This document shows, one piece after another, positions 33,535 to 42,560 of a stretch of DNA of 64,000 nt; the stretch's first letter is position 1; every line of letters starts with the position of its first letter. The stretch lies in NCBI RefSeq assembly GCF_900116205.1, contig NZ_FOZS01000002.1:868001-932000 (forward strand), written 5' to 3'. The notes beneath the pieces are model-generated. The model was not told the DNA's origin. It saw only the letters and a program-made list of their open reading frames with translations, and made no database searches. This DNA comes from Halostagnicola kamekurae (GTDB taxonomy: Archaea; Halobacteriota; Halobacteria; Halobacteriales; Natrialbaceae). A program made the position numbers and the translations under genes.

Positions 33535-34434
33535 TTAAAGTAACGAGCGAACCGTGTCAGCGACTGATTCCGCGTCCGGGCCGAGCACGTACGTGATCGG
33601 TTCGATCCCCATCCCGCCGGTCTGGTAGAGGACAGTCGCGTCCGGCTGGGACTCGATGGCCGCTCCGACGCTCGAGGTCACGTCGCTCGACTCGTCGAAC
33701 TCCGCGGTGACGTGACCCTGATCGGCGAGCGTGTCGACGAGCTGCCGATCGTACTTGATGTTCGCCGCCGCGGACGCGTCCGCCCCGTGTCGGCGCGCCG
33801 CGAGCAACACGGACGCGACGTGTTCGGAGACGCCGAACTCCGGACCGCCGGGGACCGTCGCCTTCCCCTTCACGTCGAAGATACGCCCCGGAACCCCCGC
33901 GACGTCGTCGACTCCCGCCGCGTCGGGCGTACAGGCGACGAGGTTCGACCCGACCGCGGGGATCAGCCCCGCGAACCCGCTCGCGTTCTCGAGAACCCGA
34001 AGTCCCCGCCGGAGCGAAGAGAGCACGCGCTCGCCCGCCCGAAGGTCGCTTTCGGGATCGTGGACCCGAAAGCTGGATTCGTACTCCGCAAGTTCCGGAA
34101 CCGCTTCCTCGTGCAGTGCGGTCAAGACGTCTCCGCCGCCTTCGAGGTCTCGAATCAGGATCTCGAGTTCGATGAGCGCCTGGACCGGCGTCGTATCGCC
34201 CGTGGCCAGCCCCGCGCCGAGTTCCGCCACGAGCGATTCGACGCGCGGGTCGTCGGCGATCCGGCGGTTGATCGTCACGTCCCCGTGGGCGTACTTCGAG
34301 ACCGCGCTCTGGCTGATTCCGAGCACCGCCGCGACCTCGCTCTGGGTGAGATCGCGCTCGCGAAGCTCGCCGGCTAGCATCGACCGAACCGTTGGGAGAA
34401 ACTCCTCGACGACGATTTCTTCGACGAATTTCAT
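33535..34434 (-). CDS. HTH-ThiN transcriptional regulator (ThiR type)
   Basis: A 299-residue protein with an N-terminal Xre/Cro-type HTH (SMLAGELRERDLTQSEVAAVLGISQSAVSKYAHGDV, split over residues ~17-53) and a C-terminal ThiN domain (FDVKGKATVPGGPEFGVSEHVASVLLAARR; NIKYDRQLVDTL; LYQTGGMGIEPITYVLG). Fusions of this kind are described in archaea as regulators of thiamine genes that bind thiamine phosphates through ThiN. I use the ATG at 34434 (MKFVEEIVVEEFLPTVRSML), the usual family start. thi4, 3.5 kb away, is a plausible target. Confidence 0.9.
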   Translation of the reverse strand: MKFVEEIVVEEFLPTVRSMLAGELRERDLTQSEVAAVLGISQSAVSKYAHGDVTINRRIADDPRVESLVAELGAGLATGDTTPVQALIELEILIRDLEGGGDVLTALHEEAVPELAEYESSFRVHDPESDLRAGERVLSSLRRGLRVLENASGFAGLIPAVGSNLVACTPDAAGVDDVAGVPGRIFDVKGKATVPGGPEFGVSEHVASVLLAARRHGADASAAANIKYDRQLVDTLADQGHVTAEFDESSDVTSSVGAAIESQPDATVLYQTGGMGIEPITYVLGPDAESVADTVRSLL

Positions 34435-34528
34435 TCGTTGGCCCGACGTAGGAACCCCGCCGGGATAACTGTGGCTCACCGTCGGTGGAGTTCGTTCGTC
34501 GTCGATGAGGGCGGTTCGCCGACGGGTC

Positions 34529-35131
34529 TCAGTCGCTGCGCTCGAGTTGGTCGCCGCCGAACTCGTCGTCGCTTTGGATCCGGGAGGCCTGCGGGCCGTC
34601 CTGATCTTGGTACTTCGAGCCCCGGTCGCTTCCGTACGGCCTGTCCGCGGGGGTTTTGAGCTCCGTGAACGTCAACTGGGAGATCCGCATTCCGGGGGTC
34701 AGCGCGACCGGTGCGGAGCCGAGATTCGAAAGCTCGAGGGTGATCTGACCCCGATAGCCCGGATCGCACAGCCCCGCGGTCGCGTGGACGACGACGGCGA
34801 GACGACCCAGCGAGGAGCGGCCCTCGACGTGCGCGATGAGGTCCGCGGGAATCTCGACGCGCTCGTGTGTCGTCCCCAGCACGAAGTCCCCGGGATGGAG
34901 GATGAAATCGTCGTCGTCCTCGACGACCGTTTCAGTCACGTACTCGTCGACCTCCCGCTCGGAAGTGGGGTGGATACAGGGGATGTTCGTCCGCTGGAAC
35001 TCGAGGAACTCCCGACCGAGCCGGAGGTCGACGCTCGCCGGTTGGATCTGGAGTTCGTAGTCGTCGAGCGGGTCGATCACGAGATCGCCCTCCTCGAGGC
35101 GCTCGAGGATGTCCGCGTCGGAAAGGATCAT
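34529..35131 (-). CDS. dcd: dCTP deaminase
   Basis: Deaminates dCTP to dUTP, the precursor for dTMP. The 200-residue protein begins [21 protein letters not shown]. It has the substrate motif [20 protein letters not shown] and the catalytic Glu in GQITLELSN. The C-terminal ~30 residues form the usual acidic lid. It could be the bifunctional dCTP deaminase/dUTPase seen in some archaea; the sequence alone does not decide this. Confidence 0.95.
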   Translation of the reverse strand: MILSDADILERLEEGDLVIDPLDDYELQIQPASVDLRLGREFLEFQRTNIPCIHPTSEREVDEYVTETVVEDDDDFILHPGDFVLGTTHERVEIPADLIAHVEGRSSLGRLAVVVHATAGLCDPGYRGQITLELSNLGSAPVALTPGMRISQLTFTELKTPADRPYGSDRGSKYQDQDGPQASRIQSDDEFGGDQLERSD

Positions 35132-35241
35132 GTGCGAGCACTCGCGTTGCGGAACTTAAAAGCCACTGACCTGCGCGGAAACTTCCTCGAGGAGTGAGAC
35201 GACGGTTGAGGGTCCGAGGATGAGAACGGCGATACGGGCGA

Positions 35242-35889
35242 TTACAGTGCGTCTTCGATAGCCGATTCGATCGGGTCGTAGGTCGGGTCCTCGACTTGCT
35301 CGCCGTCGACGATGACCGTCGGTGTGGCTTTGATGCCCGCGTTCTTGGCCCGTTCGCGTTCGGTCTCGAGTTCGCCTCGATAGGCGCCGTCTTCGGTATC
35401 GGTGACCACCTTTTCGCCGTCGACGCCAGCGTCGTTCGCGGTCGATTCGATCACGTCGAGCGAGTATCCGTCGGTGAACTCGGCGTAAATATTCTCTTCG
35501 AACTGCCAGAACGCCTCGTCGCCGCCCTGATCCTGCACGGAACGCGCGGCGCTTGCGATCTCCCAAGACCAATCGGGGTTGGCTGGGATCGGGAAGTCGT
35601 GGAACTCGTATCGGATCTCTCCGGGATCGATATACGACTCCTTGAGGCGCGGATACACGTTCAACTCGTCCTCGAGCGTGTACCTCGCGCACGCGCCACA
35701 GCCGAAGTCCTTGAACACCATGACGGTCACGTCTGCCTCCGGATCACCCGCGACGGGAACCGGAAGCGCGGGCTCGCCCTCGAGTTCGAACTCGCCGCCG
35801 TTTCCGCTGTTCGAGTTGAGACAACCCGCGACGGCGACGCCCGCCCCGGCGAGAGCCGTTGCCGCGAACTTCCGGCGTGAGATATCCAT
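35242..35889 (-). CDS. DsbA-like thioredoxin-fold Tat lipoprotein
   Basis: A 215-residue exported protein. The Tat signal starts MDISRRKFAATALAG, and lipobox Cys23 (VAGC) anchors it to the outer face of the membrane. The thioredoxin active site is CGAC at residues 64-67, and the cis-Pro loop is KATPTVIVDGEQ near the C-terminus, as in DsbA/DsbG-type oxidoreductases. It probably acts in disulfide exchange of extracytoplasmic proteins. It stands alone, 110 nt from dcd. Confidence 0.92.
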   Translation of the reverse strand: MDISRRKFAATALAGAGVAVAGCLNSNSGNGGEFELEGEPALPVPVAGDPEADVTVMVFKDFGCGACARYTLEDELNVYPRLKESYIDPGEIRYEFHDFPIPANPDWSWEIASAARSVQDQGGDEAFWQFEENIYAEFTDGYSLDVIESTANDAGVDGEKVVTDTEDGAYRGELETERERAKNAGIKATPTVIVDGEQVEDPTYDPIESAIEDAL

Positions 35890-35990
35890 ATGCTTGCTAG
35901 CGACCGCGGGGTGAAATATGTAGTGACAGCGGTATCCCGTCGCCGTTTGTTACCACGATCGCGCGAGTCGACTCGCGGCTGATCGCCGCG

Positions 35991-36000
35991 CCTATATCGG
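35991..36000 (+). promoter_or_regulatory. TATA box of pth2
   Basis: CCTATATCGG, with TATATC at -28 to -23 of the pth2 ATG at 36021, giving a leaderless arrangement. Confidence 0.55.
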
Positions 36001-36020
36001 TCCCGCTCGAGTCTTCGAGC

Positions 36021-36359
36021 ATGAAACAGGCCATCGTCGCGCGAACCGATATCGGGATGGGCCAGGGCAAGCTCGCCGCCCAGGTCGCACACGCCTCCCT
36101 CTCGGCCTACGAGAAGGCCGACAAGCGGACCCAGCGGGAGTGGAAAAACGGCGGCCAGAAGAAGATCGTCCTGAAGGGAAGCAGCGAACGCGAACTACAC
36201 GAACTCTCCGAAATCGCAGACCACAAGGGGATCGCTCAGTCGCTCATCCGCGACGCCGGACACACGCAGCTCGAGCCGGGGACCGTCACCGCGCTGGCCG
36301 TCGGTCCCGCAGAAGAAGACCTCGTCGATCGCGTGACGGGCGAACTGCCGCTGTTTTGA
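36021..36359 (+). CDS. pth2: peptidyl-tRNA hydrolase Pth2
   Basis: Releases tRNA from stalled peptidyl-tRNA. The 112-residue archaeal/eukaryotic-type enzyme has [39 protein letters not shown] and [22 protein letters not shown], all family signatures. It is convergent with the racemase-family gene. Confidence 0.96.
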   Translation: MKQAIVARTDIGMGQGKLAAQVAHASLSAYEKADKRTQREWKNGGQKKIVLKGSSERELHELSEIADHKGIAQSLIRDAGHTQLEPGTVTALAVGPAEEDLVDRVTGELPLF

Positions 36360-36392
36360 GCGCCGTTCGGGGCTCAACTCGAGGTCGCGGTC

Positions 36393-37160
36393 TCAGTCGA
36401 GATCGAAGAGCGCGCCGGGCGCGTCGACGTCGATCGATGCGACCCGACAGACGTCCCACAGCGTCGCCCCGTTGCTCGTCACGACGGGAACGCCGAGTTC
36501 GGCCTCGAGCCGATCGACCGCGGCGAGCGATCGGTAGTTCGTACACGAGACGAACAGGCCGTCGAGCGAGCGCCCGTCGGCCATCGCCATCGCCTGTTCG
36601 TAGGCGTCGTCGGGTTCGAGCGCGCCGATAGCGGTGTTCGCCTCGATTCCGCGACCGTCGATGGCGACGACGTCGAAGCCCGCGTCCTCGAGAAATTCCG
36701 CTTCGCGTTCGTCGAGGGCTTCGGTGTACGGCGTCACCACGCCGACGCGCTCGACGGCGAGTTCGTCGAGCGCTCTGACGACGGATCGAGCCGTCGCGAC
36801 CGCGGGGACGCCCGCGGCGTCCTCGAGGCGCTCCTCGAGTTCCGCGTCGAAGCCGGGGCCGTGGAGCAAGCTCCCCGTGGTACAGGCGTAGGCGACAGCG
36901 TCCACGTCGGCGTGTGCGAGCAGCCTTCCGCCGCGAACCGCGTCGTCGCTCATCGCGTCGAGTTCGTCGACGGTGACCGACTCGAGGGCCATTCGGGCCG
37001 CGTGGATCGTCACGTCACCTTCGGTCGTCCGTTCGAACTCGGGTTCGACCGTCGTGTTCGACGAGGGGACGACCACGCCGATTCGAGCGGGGCCGTCGTC
37101 GCGCGCGAGTTCGGTCCCGTCGTCGGATCCATCGATTCGATCGGGACTCGGGTCACTCAT
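36393..37160 (-). CDS. maleate isomerase / Asp-Glu-hydantoin racemase family protein
   Basis: A 255-residue member of the Asp/Glu racemase superfamily, closest to maleate cis-trans isomerase and arylmalonate-decarboxylase-like proteins. It has IGVVVPSSNTTVEPEF, the first Cys93 in YACTTGSLLHG and the second Cys206 in FVSCTNYRS; both catalytic Cys are present. Its start overlaps hyuB by 8 nt, so it is the last gene of the hyu operon. In that setting hydantoin or cyclic-imide metabolism is likely (inference). The exact reaction is open. Confidence 0.88.
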   Translation of the reverse strand: MSDPSPDRIDGSDDGTELARDDGPARIGVVVPSSNTTVEPEFERTTEGDVTIHAARMALESVTVDELDAMSDDAVRGGRLLAHADVDAVAYACTTGSLLHGPGFDAELEERLEDAAGVPAVATARSVVRALDELAVERVGVVTPYTEALDEREAEFLEDAGFDVVAIDGRGIEANTAIGALEPDDAYEQAMAMADGRSLDGLFVSCTNYRSLAAVDRLEAELGVPVVTSNGATLWDVCRVASIDVDAPGALFDLD

Positions 37161-38886
37161 CGTCGCTCGCTCCAGACACGCTCTTCTCGTCGGCTCGGTC
37201 GCGCTCGAGCGCCGACGGATCGCGACCGTCCGGATCGCCGTGACCGCCGCCGCCGGGAGTTCTGACCGTGACCGTCGTTCCGGCGGGGACGTCGACCGTC
37301 GTCTTCGCTGCGACGGAGGTTTCGCCCGCCGAAAGCGACTCGTCGGCGTCTCCCGCCGCGGCGTCCGCGTCCAGTTCGACGCCCTCGGGGAGGTCGAATC
37401 CGTCCGGTACCTCGAGGACGTTCCGCCCTCGAGCGCCGTCCTCGCCGTCGGCGACCCCGCTGGGGGCGTACCGCCGCCGTTCCGTCAGCAGCGAAACGGT
37501 AGCCTCGGTCTCGACGGTTACCGATCGCTCGAGGCCGAGCCCGCCGCGGAACGTCCCTCGACCGCCGCTTCCGGGCCGGAAGGCGTAGCGTTCGACCCGC
37601 ATCGGGTACTCGGTCTCCATCGACTCGATGGGCGTGTTGAGCGTGTTCGTCATGCCGACCTGTACGCCGTCCATCCCGTCCGCGCCGGCTCGCGCGCCGA
37701 AGCCGCCGCCGATGGTTTCGTAGTAGGTAAAGGAGCCGTCTCGAGCGCCGATGGTCAGGTTGTTCATCGTCCCCTGCCCCTGCGCCGGCACGCGGTCCGG
37801 AGTCGCCTTCGCGAGAGCGCTGAAGACCACGTCGGTGACTCGCTGGCTGGTCTCGACGTTGCCGCCCACCACCGCGGCGGGGGACGTGGGGTTGAGCACC
37901 GACCCCTCAGGCGCGTCGACCGAAACCGGATCGTAACAGCCTTCGTTCGGTGGAATTTCGGGATCCGTGATACACCGGACGACGAAGTAGACCGCGCTCT
38001 TGGCGACGGCCAGCGGCGCGTTGAGGTTGCCGTCGACCTGCGAAGCGGTCCCCGAGAAGTCGACGTCGACGCTCGCGCCGTCGACCGTGACCGTCGTCTC
38101 GATCGGAACGTCGTCGTCGGTGATCCCGTCGCCCTCGAGCACGTCCGACGCCTCGTAGACGCCGTCCGGTATCTCCGCGAGTTCGCTCGCGATCCGGTCT
38201 CGAGAGTACTCGATGACGGCGTCGAACCCGGCCAGTACGGTCTCCTCACCGTGTTCGTCGATCAGCGACGCGACGCGCGCTTCGGCGCGCTCGTTCGCCG
38301 CGAGCTGGGCGCGGAAGTCGGCCTTGCGCTCTCGAGCGTTGCGGACGTTCGAGAGAATGAGCGACTGCACGTCGGATCGGATCTCGCCGCCCTCGACGAG
38401 CCTGATTGGGGGCAGCCGGAGCCCCTCCTGGTAGATCTCGCGCGCACCGGCCGGCATGCTACCGGGCGTCATCCCGCCGACGTCGGCGTGGTGGGCCCGA
38501 GACACCGCGTAGCCCACGATCTCCGAATCGGGCGCGATCGGCGAGACCATCGTCACGTCTGGCAAGTGCGTCCCGCCGGTGAACGGGTCGTTGAGCACGA
38601 ACACGTCGCCCGGTTTCGGATCGTGCTCGCGGACGGCCGCGACCGACTCCGGCATCGCGCCGAGGTGGACGGGGATGTGCTCGGCCTGGGCGATCATCCG
38701 GCCCTCGGCGTCGAACAGCGCCGTCGAGCAGTCCCGGCGCTCCTTGATGTTCGGCGAGTACGCCCCGCGGATCAGGGTCTGACCCATCTCCTCGGCGGCG
38801 CTCTCGAGTTGGTTTCGCAGTACTTCCAGCGTGATCGGATCGATGGGGTCGTCGGTCATCGGTGTGGCTGATTTCGGTGTGCTCAT
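37153..38886 (-). CDS. hyuB: hydantoinase B / oxoprolinase family subunit
   Basis: A 577-residue HyuB-type subunit of an ATP-dependent amidohydrolase (N-methylhydantoinase or 5-oxoprolinase class): DPITLEVLRNQLESAAEEMGQTLIRGAYSPNIKERRDCS, PGDVFVLNDPFTGGTHLPDV, RAHHADVGGMTPGSMP and a Gly-rich C-terminus (RTPGGGGHGDP) are hallmarks. The ATG at 38886 overlaps the hyuA stop by 4 nt and is my start; an internal ATG at 38859 is possible. It works with HyuA on a cyclic amide; the exact substrate cannot be read from sequence. Confidence 0.93.
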   Translation of the reverse strand: MSTPKSATPMTDDPIDPITLEVLRNQLESAAEEMGQTLIRGAYSPNIKERRDCSTALFDAEGRMIAQAEHIPVHLGAMPESVAAVREHDPKPGDVFVLNDPFTGGTHLPDVTMVSPIAPDSEIVGYAVSRAHHADVGGMTPGSMPAGAREIYQEGLRLPPIRLVEGGEIRSDVQSLILSNVRNARERKADFRAQLAANERAEARVASLIDEHGEETVLAGFDAVIEYSRDRIASELAEIPDGVYEASDVLEGDGITDDDVPIETTVTVDGASVDVDFSGTASQVDGNLNAPLAVAKSAVYFVVRCITDPEIPPNEGCYDPVSVDAPEGSVLNPTSPAAVVGGNVETSQRVTDVVFSALAKATPDRVPAQGQGTMNNLTIGARDGSFTYYETIGGGFGARAGADGMDGVQVGMTNTLNTPIESMETEYPMRVERYAFRPGSGGRGTFRGGLGLERSVTVETEATVSLLTERRRYAPSGVADGEDGARGRNVLEVPDGFDLPEGVELDADAAAGDADESLSAGETSVAAKTTVDVPAGTTVTVRTPGGGGHGDPDGRDPSALERDRADEKSVSGASDDE

Positions 38887-41042
38887 TGGCCCGGTCCTCC
38901 GGTCGTCGATTCGGCTCGAGTCATGACGAGCGTCCCGTCCTCGAGGATCTCGCCCGACCACGCGGGCGGGACGACGGTGGTGCTTTCTGCCTGCTCGAGG
39001 ACCGCGGGACCCTCGATCGGCGCGCCAGGCTCAAGGCTATCGCGCTCGTAGACGCCGGTCTCGCGCGTGCCATGGCCGGGGAAGTGCGCGTCTCTCGTTC
39101 CGATTCGAGCCTCGCCGTCGCCGTCGTGGCGGACGAGCGGGTCGGGGCCGTCGACCGTCGCTGTGGCTCGGAGGTTGACGACCTCGATGGTCTCGTCCAT
39201 CGCGTAGCCGTAGGCCTGTTCGTGAGCGTCGTGGAATCGCTCGGCGACCGCCGCCGGATCGAACCGTTCGCCGACGGAGACTGACAGTTCGAAGCTCTGG
39301 CCGGCGTACCGACAGTCCGCGGTTCGTTCGATTCGGGCCGCGTCGGGATCGGAGGCCTCGGCGCGCACGTCCGAGACGAGGCCGTCGTAGACGTTCTCGA
39401 GACGGTCCGTATCGGCGGTCTCGAGGTCGACGCCGACGGTTCGGACCGCGTCGTAGCTCTCGTCGGCCGCGAGGAGACCGAACGCCGAGAGGACGCCGCC
39501 CGGTCGCGGGACGACGACGCGGTCGACCTCGAGGCTCTCGGCGAGCGCCGCCGCGTGCATCGGCCCCGCGCCGCCGAAGGCGACGAGCGCGAACGAGCGC
39601 GGATCGTGGCCCCGCTCGACGGTGACCGACCGGATCGTCCGGGTCATCGTCGCGTTCGCGACGCGGTAGACCCCGCGGGCCGCCTCGAGCGCGCTCTCGA
39701 GGCCGGCTTCATCGGCCAGTCGTTCCAGCGCGTCGTGGGCGGCCTCGACGTCGAGGGTGAACTCGCCGCCCAGTGCCGTCTCGGGGCCGATGTATCCCAG
39801 CACGACGTTCGCGTCGGTCACCGTCGGTTCGGTGCCGCCGCGGCCGTAGCAGGCCGGACCGGGCTGGGCACCCGACGACCGCGGTCCGACGCGGAGCGCG
39901 CCCCCGGCGTCGACCCAGGCGATCGATCCGCCGCCAGCGCCGACGGTGTTCACGTCGACCATCGGCGTCCGGATCGGGAGGCCGTCGATTTCGGAGTCGG
40001 TCGTCCGCTCGGCCTCGCCGTCACGGACGAGGCTCACGTCGCTCGAGGTGCCGCCCATGTCGAAGGTGACCAGTCCGTCGACAGCGGCGTCGTCGACCGT
40101 CGCCGCGGCACCGACCACGCCCGCGGCCGGCCCCGAAAGCGTCGTCGTGACCGCCTGCTGGCGAACCGTCTCGGGGTCTGCGATGCCGCCGTTGGCCTGC
40201 ATGATTCGCGGCGCGGGAATGCCGGCGTCCGTCGCCTCGTCGACCAGTCGGCCGACGTAGCTGTCGATCGCCGGGCGAACGTAGGCGTCGACGGCCGTCG
40301 TCGAGGTCCGCTCGAACTCCCGGAACTCCGCGAGCACCTCGTGGGAGGCCGACACCGGAACCTCGAGTTCGTCCCGAAGAATATCGGCGACGACCCGCTC
40401 GTTCTCGGGATCCGCGTAGGCGTGGAGCAGACAGATCGCGACGCTCTCGACGTCGCGCTCGCGGAGCGTCGCGGCCAGTTCCCGAACCTCGTCGGGGTCG
40501 ACCGCTCGTTCGATTCCGTCCGGCGTCGTTCGTTCGTCGAGTTCGAACCGCCGGCGTCGGGGTACGAGCGGGTCCGGCTTCTCGACCTCGAGATCGTACA
40601 GGTCGGGCCGGTCCTGTCTGCCGATCTCGAGGACGTCCCGAAAGCCCGCGGTCGTGACCAGCGCGGTCTTAGCGCCGCCGCGCTCGAGCAGGGCGTTGAC
40701 CGAGACCGTCATCGCGTGGGCGAACTCGTCGATCTCGCCCGGATCGATGCCCGCGCGCTCGCAGGCCTTCTCGATCCCCTCGAGGACGCCGACGCTCTGG
40801 TCGTCGGTCGTCGGCACCTTCGCGGTGACCAGCCGATCCTCGACCGAGAGCGCCACGTCGGTGAACGTGCCGCCCACGTCGACGCCGACTCGAGTCTCCG
40901 CCGCGCTCGAGTCGCCTGAATTACCGCCGCTCGAGCGTTCCGAGTGGCCGTCGCTCGAGCGTTCCGGTCCATCGCCCGCCGGAGTCCCGTCGTGCGTTGG
41001 TTGGTCCGATTCGATTCCGTCCGTCATGTCTGATTCGTTCAT
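38883..41042 (-). CDS. hyuA: hydantoinase A / oxoprolinase family subunit
   Basis: The 719-residue ATP-binding (ASKHA-fold) subunit. It has the phosphate-1 loop RVGVDVGGTFTDVALS after a ~48-residue Ser/Gly/Asp-rich tail, FAHAMTVSVNALLERGGAKTALVTTAGFRDVLEIGRQ, the second nucleotide motif LVTFDMGGTSSDVSLV, and GAGGGSIAWVDAGGALRVGPRSSGA. It pairs with HyuB immediately downstream (4-nt overlap). It lies 33 nt after the transporter gene, consistent with one operon. Confidence 0.93.
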   Translation of the reverse strand: MNESDMTDGIESDQPTHDGTPAGDGPERSSDGHSERSSGGNSGDSSAAETRVGVDVGGTFTDVALSVEDRLVTAKVPTTDDQSVGVLEGIEKACERAGIDPGEIDEFAHAMTVSVNALLERGGAKTALVTTAGFRDVLEIGRQDRPDLYDLEVEKPDPLVPRRRRFELDERTTPDGIERAVDPDEVRELAATLRERDVESVAICLLHAYADPENERVVADILRDELEVPVSASHEVLAEFREFERTSTTAVDAYVRPAIDSYVGRLVDEATDAGIPAPRIMQANGGIADPETVRQQAVTTTLSGPAAGVVGAAATVDDAAVDGLVTFDMGGTSSDVSLVRDGEAERTTDSEIDGLPIRTPMVDVNTVGAGGGSIAWVDAGGALRVGPRSSGAQPGPACYGRGGTEPTVTDANVVLGYIGPETALGGEFTLDVEAAHDALERLADEAGLESALEAARGVYRVANATMTRTIRSVTVERGHDPRSFALVAFGGAGPMHAAALAESLEVDRVVVPRPGGVLSAFGLLAADESYDAVRTVGVDLETADTDRLENVYDGLVSDVRAEASDPDAARIERTADCRYAGQSFELSVSVGERFDPAAVAERFHDAHEQAYGYAMDETIEVVNLRATATVDGPDPLVRHDGDGEARIGTRDAHFPGHGTRETGVYERDSLEPGAPIEGPAVLEQAESTTVVPPAWSGEILEDGTLVMTRAESTTGGPGQ

Positions 41043-41075
41043 GTGAGAGGTGGAAAGATAATGCTGGTGCGTTCG

Positions 41076-42281
41076 TTACGCGAGAAGCACGTCGTACAGC
41101 GTCTGGAGACCGAGCCCGACGACGACCAGCGTGATCACCGCGCCGAGGACGTTCTGGAGCGTCCCGTTCGTGTACTCGCCGAGCAGGGTCTCGTTGTTCA
41201 TCGCGTAGATCAGGAAGACCGCGAGGATCGGCAGCAAAAGGCCGTTCGCGACCTGTGCGAAGACGATGATCTCCACTGGGCTGTAATCGAGCGCCGAGAA
41301 GACGATCCCGACGCCGAGGATCGCGATCCAGATCGCCCGGAACCGCGTCGACGTGAGGTCACGTTCCCAGCCCAGCGCGCCAGCGGTCGCGTAGGCTCCG
41401 GCCAGCGGCGCGCTCATCGCGCTCGTAAAGCCGGCGGCGAACAGCCCGATCGCGAAGAAGGTCATCGCGTACCCGCCGAAGACCGGCTCTAACTGGTCGG
41501 CCATCTCGCCGACGTTTTCGATCGTGGTTCCCTCGGGGAACACCGCCGCCGCGGTTACGACGATCGAGGTCGTGATGATCCCGCCGATGGCGACCATCGC
41601 GATGGTGTCGGTACGACACTCGGCGAGGTCCTCCGGACCGTCCCAGCGCTCTTGGACGGTGCTCGCGTGAAGGAACAGGTTGTAGCCGACGACGGTCGTT
41701 CCGACGAGGCCAGCGATCAGGTAGGCCGATCCGTCCGGAACGCGCGGAACGAGTCCGCCGGCGATGGCTCCGAAATCCGGCCGGACCATGATCGCGTTGA
41801 CGACGAACGCCAGCCCCATGATCGTGACGAGACCGATGAACACCCGTTCGATCAGCTTGTAGTTGCCCGTCCAGAGCAACGCACCCGCGACGATGCCGAT
41901 TAGCGGCCCCCAGACGGTCTCGCTAACGCCGGTGATGGTGGCCAATCCCGCAGCGCCGCCGACGATGTTGCCGGTCTGGAACGCCGCCGTTCCGATGCCG
42001 ATCGCGGCGACCACCAATCCGACGGTGACCGTCCTGACGATCGGGTTCGAAAACTCGTTTCGAAGCGCTTCCCCCAGTCCTTCTCGAGAAACGAGCCCGA
42101 GCCGGGCGCTCATCTCCTGGAGGACCATCGTCGCGACGATCGAGAACGCGATAGTCCATAACAGGAGATAGGCGTACTCGGCTCCGATGACGCTCGCTGT
42201 CGTTACTGTACCCGGTCCCACGAACGCCGCCGCGACCAGCGCCCCCGGACCGATCGCCTTGAGTTGTTCTACGATGCCCAT
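41076..42281 (-). CDS. NRAMP-family-like transporter lacking metal-site motifs
   Basis: A 401-residue membrane protein with about 11 hydrophobic segments and the NRAMP layout. The TM1 motif DPGN is replaced by G22-P-G-T25 (AAFVGPGTVTTAS), and the TM6 motif MPH by V198-G199-Y200 (TTVVGYNLFLHAS), so the canonical Mn/Fe ligands are absent. It heads the hyuA-hyuB-racemase operon. In Bacillus the NRAMP-related ycsG lies beside the 5-oxoprolinase genes, which supports a role in uptake of the cyclic amide substrate rather than of a metal (inference). Confidence 0.88.
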   Translation of the reverse strand: MGIVEQLKAIGPGALVAAAFVGPGTVTTASVIGAEYAYLLLWTIAFSIVATMVLQEMSARLGLVSREGLGEALRNEFSNPIVRTVTVGLVVAAIGIGTAAFQTGNIVGGAAGLATITGVSETVWGPLIGIVAGALLWTGNYKLIERVFIGLVTIMGLAFVVNAIMVRPDFGAIAGGLVPRVPDGSAYLIAGLVGTTVVGYNLFLHASTVQERWDGPEDLAECRTDTIAMVAIGGIITTSIVVTAAAVFPEGTTIENVGEMADQLEPVFGGYAMTFFAIGLFAAGFTSAMSAPLAGAYATAGALGWERDLTSTRFRAIWIAILGVGIVFSALDYSPVEIIVFAQVANGLLLPILAVFLIYAMNNETLLGEYTNGTLQNVLGAVITLVVVGLGLQTLYDVLLA

Positions 42282-42338
42282 GTGCGATATCCACTCACAT
42301 CCCTCTCTGTAATCGACAAAAGGGTTGTTGAGAGTCGA

Positions 42339-42412
42339 TCATACGAGATGCGGTACGCGTTCGCATACGCCGATCTCGTATGAACTCGTATGAGGATCTA
42401 TGAAAGCGTATG
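42339..42412. promoter_or_regulatory. cluster of inverted and direct CGTATGA motifs upstream of the NRAMP-like/hyu operon
   Basis: TCATACGAGAT (42339-42349) and ATCTCGTATGA (42373-42383) are a perfect 11-bp inverted pair. A further ACTCGTATGA follows directly (42384-42393) and a fifth CGTATGA sits at 42407-42413. All lie 58-130 nt upstream of the transporter start. The 10-bp spacing of adjacent copies fits binding on one DNA face. Confidence 0.6.
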
Positions 42413-42432
42413 ATGTGGTCTCGAGCAGAAGC

Positions 42433-42537
42433 CTCGATCGGAAAGCGCAACTCCGGTCGAAACGAGTGCTACTCCAGTCGGAACGAGTACCACTTTCGAC
42501 AGAACGAGCGCTACTTCGATCGAAACGAACCCGGTCC
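42433..42537. repeat. degenerate 21-bp tandem repeat (about five copies)
   Basis: Units of exactly 21 nt start at 42433, 42454, 42475, 42496 and 42517. Each contains GAACGAG/GAAACGA-like words followed by CTACT-like words. The unit length of seven codons keeps both strands open, producing false ORFs with heptad repeats. The outer units are more diverged. The array lies between the CGTATGA cluster and the convergent RHH gene. Confidence 0.7.
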
Positions 42538-42560
42538 GTTGATCGCGCGCCGCCGCCCAC

